Part shown: piece by piece, positions 6,980 through 12,594 of the stretch
Position numbering within the stretch: the stretch's first letter is position 1
Layout: each line of letters begins with the position of its first letter
Assembly (NCBI GenBank): GCA_964431105.1
Contig: CAYSIR010000114.1
Coordinates: 1 to 12,594 of the forward strand
DNA: 12,594 nucleotides
Reading direction: 5' to 3'
Source of the DNA: RECH01 sp964431105
GTDB taxonomy: Bacteria > Cyanobacteriota > Cyanobacteriia > RECH01
The notes under the pieces: model-generated
Told to the model about the DNA's origin: nothing
Databases searched by the model: none
The model's input: only the letters and a program-made list of their open reading frames with translations
Program-made: the position numbers and the translations under genes

Positions 6980-8128
6980 ATGAGTGAACTGCCCCTTCTT
7001 GCTGTGAGTTTATTGACTCAAACCCAGCTTCCGGCTACCGAACCGCCGCTGCCTTTGTCGATTTTGCCGCCGCTGCCGTCGTCTAACCGCTGTCAGCCTG
7101 CGATTGTGCCGGATGTGATTCCGATTCGGATTCCCTGCCCTGTTCCGATGATGGAGTTTAGTGTGAGGCGATCGCTCAAGGCTAGCAGTAACGCATTGAC
7201 AAGGTCGGTGCAACTGGTTTCTAGTGGACGGAGGAGAACGACATCTGATTGGGCAGCGCGGTCGGTGGACGTAAATCGCGGGGATCATCCAGAGCCAAAT
7301 CATGCAGAGCCAAACCGTGCAGAACTAAACCGTGCAGAACTAGACCATGCAAAACTAAATCGTGCAGAGCCAATCTTGAATGCGGCGATCGCTAGTCCTG
7401 CTCGGCCTGAAATAAACCGACCTCGACCGACCTCTGGCCCGCAAATGTATGAACAGCGCTGGGCGGCCCTAATGGCGGGGCACACCTACACACGGCTGCC
7501 GGTGGATAGTTTTCAGGAGCAGTGGCAGACGGCTACCTATCAACCCACCTATGAAGAATGGAAATATTTACTAGCGCAGGAAGCGCAGTCGATGGCGCGG
7601 GGGCAAGGAACCAACCGCCTGACGGTGATGGTGGGGGATTCGATTAGTCTGTGGTTTCCAACGGATCAACTTTCGAGCGATCGCTTTTGGCTGAACCAAG
7701 GCATTTCGGGCGATACATCGGCTGGAGTGTTGAATCGGCTCTCGGCGTTTGCCAATACGCGACCGGATACGGTTCATGTCATGGTGGGGATCAACGATTT
7801 ACGGCGCGGTTTGGACGATCGCGAGATTTTGGGCAATATTCGCCAGATTATGCAGCAACTCCGACAGCAGCATCCCGATGCCGAGATTGTGGTGCATTCC
7901 ATTTTGCCGACGCGCTTACCGGCGCTACCGAGCGATCGCATTCAGTCGCTGAATCAAGATATTGCCGCGATCGCCCAGCAAGAACAGGTGGGTTATCTTG
8001 ATCTCCAGACCGTCTTTTCCGATGAAACGGGCGTTTTGCAGCGGGAACTGACTACGGACGGCATTCATCTCAGCAGTCAAGGTTACGCCGTGTGGCGATC
8101 GGTCTTGCAGCAGTTGAATTTGGCGTAG
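6980..8128 (+). CDS. SGNH/GDSL-family hydrolase with repetitive N-terminal linker
   Basis: The C-terminal half (about 213-382) is an SGNH hydrolase domain. Block I is VMVGDSIS (nucleophile Ser221), block II has Gly241 in NQGISGDTSAG, block III is VGINDL (Asn272) and block V is DGIHLS (Asp360, His363), so the catalytic set is complete. The family comprises esterases, lipases and acetyl-hydrolases acting on lipids or carbohydrates; substrate unknown. Residues 1-104 are proline- and arginine-rich with no convincing signal peptide. Residues 105-129 are five pentapeptides of the type (E/K)(P/L)(N/D)(H/R)A, encoded by 15-bp repeats. The ATG at 6980 lacks a well-spaced Shine-Dalgarno, and a later start (Met57/Met58) is possible, so the N-terminus is less certain than the domain. 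It is divergent from pstS; a shared role is not shown. Confidence 0.85.
   Translation: MSELPLLAVSLLTQTQLPATEPPLPLSILPPLPSSNRCQPAIVPDVIPIRIPCPVPMMEFSVRRSLKASSNALTRSVQLVSSGRRRTTSDWAARSVDVNRGDHPEPNHAEPNRAELNRAELDHAKLNRAEPILNAAIASPARPEINRPRPTSGPQMYEQRWAALMAGHTYTRLPVDSFQEQWQTATYQPTYEEWKYLLAQEAQSMARGQGTNRLTVMVGDSISLWFPTDQLSSDRFWLNQGISGDTSAGVLNRLSAFANTRPDTVHVMVGINDLRRGLDDREILGNIRQIMQQLRQQHPDAEIVVHSILPTRLPALPSDRIQSLNQDIAAIAQQEQVGYLDLQTVFSDETGVLQRELTTDGIHLSSQGYAVWRSVLQQLNLA
7292..7366 (+). repeat. Five in-frame 15-bp tandem repeats
   Basis: Five consecutive units, from GAGCCAAATCATGCA (7292-7306) to AAACTAAATCGTGCA (7352-7366), with a sixth starting GAGCCA. They diverge by a few substitutions but keep exact 15-bp phase. 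They encode EPNHA, EPNRA, ELNRA, ELDHA and KLNRA inside the hydrolase linker. Shifted by a residue they read A-E-L-N-R, resembling the A(D/N)LxX pentapeptide motif, but five units are too few for a stable beta-helix. Confidence 0.92.
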
Positions 8129-8167
8129 TTTTATCCTAGGCAAGGGGGCGGGCGATCGCACAGTGGA

Positions 8168-8189
8168 GGGCAGATTAGCACCCCTGCCC
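8168..8189 (+). terminator. Weak terminator-like hairpin after the SGNH hydrolase gene
   Basis: GGGCAG (8168-8173) pairs with CTGCCC (8184-8189) around a 10-base loop, followed on the plus strand by a pyrimidine-rich stretch with TTTCTC and CTCTTTTCT. It lies between the hydrolase stop and the converging gene's stop. The stem is short and the T-run is delayed, so this is tentative. Confidence 0.3.
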
Positions 8190-8277
8190 GCTTTCTCAAT
8201 CTCTTTTCTAGGGCTATTCCTATAGCTATTCTGCCGTTTTATGGGGCTAAATCGCGGAGGAAACGACCCAAGCCAGA

Positions 8278-10353
8278 CTATGGCTCTGATGGCGGGGGCG
8301 CAGTGTCAAGCTGCTGTTGCCAGGCTTGGATGCGCAGTTGGGCAGCGGCATAGGCTTCGGTGCGCGGTGGAATACTCTGGGCGATCGCAATGGCTCCTTG
8401 AATATCAGCAGCGGCCTGAGCTTCGGCTGCGGTCAATAACTGATTGCTCCAAGTATTGATCATTTGATCGGCTTCAGCCCGGCTGCTGTTGTTAGCGGGC
8501 ACTCGATTGGCGACCTGGATGGCCGACACTAGCCCTGCCACCGTGCCGCTGTCAGCAATCGTGTAGGCATCTTGCAGTTGAGCTTGTCCCTCCAGCCGAT
8601 TTTGCCAATTGGTAATGTCGCGCTGGGCGGCATTGTGGAGCGATCGCCCCGATTGAATTTGCTGCGCCGTTGCAATCGCATCATCCCATGCGCCCACGCT
8701 AGCCAACTGGCGGGCCCGATCCAAAATAGGCTGATCCTGCATCATTTGCACGCGCTCTGTCCAGGCTGTAATGCGTTCTGCTGCGTCATCGGCTAAGGCT
8801 CGATTACTCCCTATTTGTTCGGCGGTGGCGATCGCCGCTTGCAAGTCCGGCAGCGTTTCTGACTGAGCCAACTGAATGGCCTGATCCAGGATGGGCTGAT
8901 CTTCAATGACTTGAATCTCACGACGCCAGTTAGATGCCAGTTGCGCCGCGTCACCCTCACGGGGATTACCATCGGGAACTAATTGAGCTTCAGCGATCGC
9001 GGCTCGCAGTGCGGTAACGGTTCCCGGTTGGGCCAGTTGACGGGCCGCATCCAGCCGCCGGATGTCTTGAATTTCTGCTTGCCAGTCTTGGATGAAGGCT
9101 TGGGCCCGACGATACAGGGGGCGATCGCGGCGGAGTTGACTCGCACGAACAATCGCGGTTTCTAAGTCCACCACCGTTCCGCGCCAGGCATAGCGCTGGG
9201 CGGATGCCAGCCGCAAAAAGTCTGCTGCTGCTTCATCCAAATCCAGATCATCTGGAATTGAATTAACAAGCGCGATCGCGCCCTCGTAATCTTCCCGATC
9301 CAGAGCGGCCTGAGCAATATCAAGCATCGATTCACCCAACTCAGCCAGAAACGTCCGAGCCTCGCCGTGAACATAGCTAGATTCAGAAATGCCCTGCACC
9401 AGGCGGATCGCCTCTTGCAAACTCTCTACTGTGCCCCGATCGGCCAAGTCTTTCGCTCGCGTCAGCACGCTGCCATCCCGCCGAGCGCTTGTAATTAACG
9501 TTTGCAGCCGCTCATGCTGGGTCGTTTGCCAATAGGTATTATTCACGTTCAGCAATTGATTCGAGGTGCGGAACGCGGCCTGAAAATTTTGGGTGCGTAA
9601 TTCGGCTTCCACCTGTCGATAAATGTCTTCGCCTTCTGCCCAAATCAATTGCCATTCTTTAATTTGAGCTTCAACTTGGTCACTGGCAGCTAGATGCGCT
9701 GGAATTTGCTGAGCCATGGCGATCGCCCCTTCTAGGTCTCCGCCATGGAAGGCCTCATCCGCCAACTCCAAAATCAGCGCCGACCAACTTTCAACCTGCC
9801 GATCAATTTCCGCCCGCATGGGGTGGTCTGGGGGTAAGTCTTCCAAAAGCCGGATCGCTTCTAGCAAATCATTCACCGTGCGCTTATTTGCCGCAATTTC
9901 AGCGCAATACATGCGCAGCGATGCTGAGGCGGTGGGCCAGAAGATAGCCGGACAGTTGGGCAGGGCTGGAATTTTCAACAGGAGTGCGATCGCCAATGCA
10001 CCCATGCCAGTCATCATTAGCACTGTAATCGATCCCCACAATTGCCAGCTCTTTAGCCAACCCCAGCGACGGCGGGGCTTTGCAGGGGCTGGCGTAGATG
10101 GAGGATTTGGCTTAGGCGTTTGGGGCGATCGCACCGGTTCAATGCGCTGGGCGGCTGGGGATTGGCGGAGTTGGTTTTGCAACTCCTGCACGGATGGCGG
10201 CGGTGGGGGCGGTATCGGGTGCAGCGATTGGGGCGGCGGCGGTTTTGGCACTGGTGGCAGATTGGGCGATCGCGCTGCACGACGGCCCCCAGACTGAGGC
10301 GACGGTAATCGACGCGATCGGGACGGATGACGGCGGTGGCGATCGTGGGTCAT
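8278..10353 (-). CDS. Single-span membrane protein with about eleven helical repeats, unknown function
   Basis: The 691-residue protein has three parts. Residues 1-100 are basic and proline-rich, with poly-Pro runs at about 38-53. One hydrophobic segment lies at about 104-128 (SITVLMMTGMGALAIALLLKI), with Trp/Arg/Lys before it, predicting a cytoplasmic N-terminus. The remaining 560 residues are Ala/Gln/Leu-rich and almost entirely helical. They contain a recurring core, roughly L-x-x-A-I-x-x-A-x-x-I, with its Ala at 166, 210, 260, 315, 359, 400, 452, 507, 559, 611 and 654. Most C-terminal units end in a Trp (424, 476, 531, 583, 635, 678). This suggests a TPR-like alpha-solenoid. Similar cyanobacterial proteins are often labelled chromosome-segregation ATPase, but no Walker motif is present. 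I chose the ATG at 10353; an in-frame TTG lies two codons upstream (10359). Confidence 0.85.
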   Translation of the reverse strand: MTHDRHRRHPSRSRRLPSPQSGGRRAARSPNLPPVPKPPPPQSLHPIPPPPPPSVQELQNQLRQSPAAQRIEPVRSPQTPKPNPPSTPAPAKPRRRWGWLKSWQLWGSITVLMMTGMGALAIALLLKIPALPNCPAIFWPTASASLRMYCAEIAANKRTVNDLLEAIRLLEDLPPDHPMRAEIDRQVESWSALILELADEAFHGGDLEGAIAMAQQIPAHLAASDQVEAQIKEWQLIWAEGEDIYRQVEAELRTQNFQAAFRTSNQLLNVNNTYWQTTQHERLQTLITSARRDGSVLTRAKDLADRGTVESLQEAIRLVQGISESSYVHGEARTFLAELGESMLDIAQAALDREDYEGAIALVNSIPDDLDLDEAAADFLRLASAQRYAWRGTVVDLETAIVRASQLRRDRPLYRRAQAFIQDWQAEIQDIRRLDAARQLAQPGTVTALRAAIAEAQLVPDGNPREGDAAQLASNWRREIQVIEDQPILDQAIQLAQSETLPDLQAAIATAEQIGSNRALADDAAERITAWTERVQMMQDQPILDRARQLASVGAWDDAIATAQQIQSGRSLHNAAQRDITNWQNRLEGQAQLQDAYTIADSGTVAGLVSAIQVANRVPANNSSRAEADQMINTWSNQLLTAAEAQAAADIQGAIAIAQSIPPRTEAYAAAQLRIQAWQQQLDTAPPPSEP

Positions 10354-10359
10354 AACCAA

Positions 10360-11014
10360 AACTCAAGAGTTAGCCGTTACGGTAGCATTCTTCAGGGCGA
10401 TCGGCAGGTACTCGTGAAGAAATGCAAAAGTTGAACGGTCTGAAACCGCGTTCAACACAATCCGCTACAGCAGCTTTAGGACATGGAATGGCTTGCGAGA
10501 CCGCTTAGCCGTCTTACCCAAAATCCCTAAGCTTTCTGCTTAGCGCTATGACAGCAAGAAGGAACTAGAGCCGAGTGCGTCAGTCACAATGGTGCAGGCT
10601 CCTAGGGGCGGCCGCGCCTCCAACGCTCTCCCGCCCTCCACACCATGGCGGCGGACATAAAGCGGCACAGTCATCGAACCCTATCGTTCTCTCGTCGGGC
10701 TTGCCGGAGGCTCTCCGTCAGCATCCCCATACCTGGCGACCATACTCAACCATAGCTTAATGCTAGACTAGCCTCCCTAGACAGGGCATTGATTCAGAAT
10801 TGGCGTTCCTTCATGAATACCGCTACTCGGATTTGATTTGGGCTAACTACCCGCTGGGCAAAATGGCGCGATCGCCCTCAAACCTAAAACTAAAGGAAAA
10901 CCTAGGCGACAGATCAAGCCCCTATCACTACTATTGAGGCTAAGGGCATCGCACAACACTCAACAGAGCGCGTGCCGGTCGTCTGCTTTTACAGTTATTT
11001 TAGGTTTCTAGTCC
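10360..11014. other. 655-base region without a convincing gene, upstream of malQ
   Basis: It should contain the promoters of the helical-repeat gene (minus) and malQ (plus), but none is clear. A small hairpin, CTAAGC/GCTTAG with a 5-base loop, lies at 10527-10543. A GC-rich block at about 10570-10740 includes GGCGGCCGCGCC and lacks HIP1. It has short open frames on both strands (plus 10575-10760, 61 residues; minus 10546-10674, 42 residues) with no recognisable family. It could be a degenerate element or a structured RNA. No tRNA or known cyanobacterial RNA motif was recognised. Confidence 0.5.
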
Positions 11015-12529
11015 ATGCCTTTTCCTCGATCCAGCGGTCTGTTGTTGCATCCCACCTCCTTCCCAGGGCCCCACGGCATTGGGGATCTCGGCTCGGCAGC
11101 CTATGCGTTTATTGACTTTCTCACATCGTCAGGTCAGCAAATCTGGCAAGTGCTGCCATTGGGGCCGACTGGACACGGCAACTCGCCCTACATGTCCTAC
11201 TCGTCTATGGGCGGCAATCCGCTGTTGATTAACCTAGAACTGTTGCGGGATGAAGGCTGGCTGACCAATGACGATTTGGCGACGATTCCCGAATTTCCCC
11301 AAGATTCCGTAGACTACGATCGCGTGATGCAGGTGAAAACGCCCCTGCTGAACCGAGCCGCCGAAACCTTCAAAGCCAATGCATCCGATCAGCAAAAGCA
11401 AAATTTTGAACAGTTTTGCCGCGATCGCAATTTTTGGCTGGATGACTTTGCCTTCTTTATGGCTCTGAAGCAATCCAATGGTGGACAGAGCTGGCATAAA
11501 TGGGATCGGGCGATCGCCAAACGTGATCCCGACGCCCTAGCCCAATGGCGCACCACCCTCAGCGCCGAAATCTATCACCAAAAATTCCTGCAATACGAAT
11601 TTTTCCGGCAGTGGTCTCACGTTAAGCAGTACGCTAACGATCGCCAGATTCAGATTATTGGTGATATGCCCATTTATGTGGCTCATGATAGCGCCGATGT
11701 TTGGGCCCTGCCCCATATTTTTTACCTCGACCCGGAAACCTTTGAACCGGCACTGATGGCGGGCGTTCCTCCCGACTATTTCAGCGAAACCGGACAGCTT
11801 TGGGGCAACCCGATCTATAACTGGAATGCCATGAAAGAATGGGGTTTCAAATGGTGGCTTCAGCGGTTGCAGGCACTGTTGGAATATGTTGACCTCATTC
11901 GCATTGACCATTTCCGAGGCTTCCAAGCCTATTGGGAAGTGGCCCAGGGAGAAACGACCGCCATGAATGGCAAATGGGTGGAAGCACCGGGGCGTGAATT
12001 TTTCAAGACAGTTAAAGAAGAACTGGGAACGTTGCCAATCCTGGCCGAAGACTTGGGGGTGATTACACCAGACGTAGAAGCGCTGCGGGATGAGTTTGAT
12101 TTCCCCGGCATGAAAATCCTGCAATTTGCTTTTGGGTCTGGCCCTGGCAATCCCTATCTGCCATTCAACTGCGATCGCAACTGTTTGATCTATACCGGAA
12201 CCCACGACAACGACACTACCGTCGGTTGGTTCGATCGCATTTCAGGCTGGGAAAGGGAAAGCGTGATGAACTATCTGGGCAGCGTCAGCCACGACGGTAT
12301 TCACTGGGATATGATTCGGCTGGCCCTGAGTTCGGTGGCTAATCAGGCGATCGTACCGTTCCAAGACGTGCTGGGACTGGGAACAGATGCCCGCATGAAT
12401 GTTCCCGGCGTTCCCAACGGCAATTGGGAATGGCGCTACCGTCCAGAAGCTGTCAATTCAGAATTGTCAGATCGCCTGCGGCGGCTGACCGAGACGTTTG
12501 GCCGCGCCCCCCAGTCTGACAATTCCTAG
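11015..12529 (+). CDS. malQ: 4-alpha-glucanotransferase (amylomaltase, disproportionating enzyme), GH77
   Basis: This cytoplasmic enzyme (EC 2.4.1.25) transfers segments of alpha-1,4-glucan between maltodextrins and releases glucose, acting in glycogen breakdown and malto-oligosaccharide recycling. The 504 residues match the usual bacterial and plastid DPE1-like size. GH77 landmarks are all present: N-terminal RSSGLLLHPTSFPGPHGIGD, the SPYMSYSSMGGNPLLI loop, GDMPIYVAHDSADVW (216-230), nucleophile Asp298 in RIDHFRGF, acid/base Glu345 in AEDLG, and Asp398 in GTHDND. C-terminal RMNVPG and WEWRY are also family features. The ATG at 11015 fits the family start; only a weak AGG precedes it. No neighbouring glycogen gene is visible. 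A hairpin follows the stop by 25 bases. Confidence 0.97.
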   Translation: MPFPRSSGLLLHPTSFPGPHGIGDLGSAAYAFIDFLTSSGQQIWQVLPLGPTGHGNSPYMSYSSMGGNPLLINLELLRDEGWLTNDDLATIPEFPQDSVDYDRVMQVKTPLLNRAAETFKANASDQQKQNFEQFCRDRNFWLDDFAFFMALKQSNGGQSWHKWDRAIAKRDPDALAQWRTTLSAEIYHQKFLQYEFFRQWSHVKQYANDRQIQIIGDMPIYVAHDSADVWALPHIFYLDPETFEPALMAGVPPDYFSETGQLWGNPIYNWNAMKEWGFKWWLQRLQALLEYVDLIRIDHFRGFQAYWEVAQGETTAMNGKWVEAPGREFFKTVKEELGTLPILAEDLGVITPDVEALRDEFDFPGMKILQFAFGSGPGNPYLPFNCDRNCLIYTGTHDNDTTVGWFDRISGWERESVMNYLGSVSHDGIHWDMIRLALSSVANQAIVPFQDVLGLGTDARMNVPGVPNGNWEWRYRPEAVNSELSDRLRRLTETFGRAPQSDNS

Positions 12530-12554
12530 CTAGGCTTCCTAACTAAACTAAAAA

Positions 12555-12574
12555 GGCAGCTTCTTCAAGCTGCC
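12555..12574 (-). terminator. Intrinsic terminator between malQ and the next gene
   Basis: GGCAGCTT (12555-12562) and AAGCTGCC (12567-12574) form a perfect 8-bp stem with the tetraloop CTTC. The T-tract TTTTTAGTTTAGTT follows it on the minus strand, so it most clearly terminates a converging minus-strand gene to the right of the window. On the plus strand the tail is CTAACCCATT, so any role in ending the malQ transcript is less certain. Confidence 0.7.
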
Positions 12575-12594
12575 CTAACCCATTCATCTAAAAC

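Noticed and set aside
10354..10359. TTG start two codons upstream of the helical-repeat protein's ATG
   Set aside because: An ATG lies two codons later and nothing in the sequence favours the rarer TTG.
10515..10526. 12-mer TACCCAAAATCC shared with the right arm of the 1955-2005 hairpin
   Set aside because: Identical 12-mers are expected several times by chance in a window this size on two strands, and similarity does not extend beyond it.
10660..10700. TCGAACCC / GGGTTCGA resembling a tRNA T-loop
   Set aside because: The flanking bases do not form the five-base T-stem, and no anticodon or D arm is found at the right distance.
11537..12205. 222-residue minus-strand frame inside malQ
   Set aside because: It is antisense to a fully conserved GH77 gene and has no family features of its own.

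Overview
The window is cyanobacterial chromosome. The palindrome GCGATCGC (HIP1, the typical cyanobacterial repeat) occurs roughly thirty times by eye in 12.6 kb, and all recognisable genes have cyanobacterial-type relatives. Genus cannot be fixed from the sequence; a Leptolyngbya/Oscillatoria-like lineage is only a guess. Two runs of exactly 100 N (3305-3404 and 6701-6800) are scaffold gaps, so this is draft assembly and true distances across them are unknown.

Layout. Left flank (1-1790): a possible tail of an upstream gene, a plus-strand HD-domain metallo-phosphohydrolase, and a tail-to-tail minus-strand dual-specificity/tyrosine phosphatase with an intact Cys-x5-Arg site. Next comes a 465-base spacer with a perfect 22-bp inverted repeat and a probable terminator. 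Centre (2256-6844): a minus-strand high-affinity phosphate uptake locus in the order pstS, pstC, pstA, pstB. pstC and pstA overlap by ATGA. pstS is separated from pstC by a strong terminator-like hairpin, and pstA from pstB by a long spacer containing the first gap. The second gap falls in the pstS signal peptide.

Right flank (6980-12529): divergent from pstS is an SGNH/GDSL hydrolase whose N-terminal linker carries five copies of a 15-bp repeat encoding a pentapeptide. A minus-strand, single-span membrane protein follows, with a proline-rich N-terminus and about eleven degenerate 41-55 residue helical repeats. After a 655-base region without a convincing gene comes malQ (4-alpha-glucanotransferase), followed by a hairpin whose U-tract faces the minus strand.

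How they fit together: PstS captures phosphate in the periplasm, PstC/PstA form the channel and PstB drives transport with ATP. phoU and a two-component regulator are not in the window. MalQ acts in glycogen/maltodextrin turnover and is unrelated to phosphate uptake. No defence system, CRISPR array, transposase or RNA gene could be supported. The most unusual items are the long helical-repeat membrane protein, the perfect hairpin at 1955-2005 and the two separate 15-bp tandem repeats.
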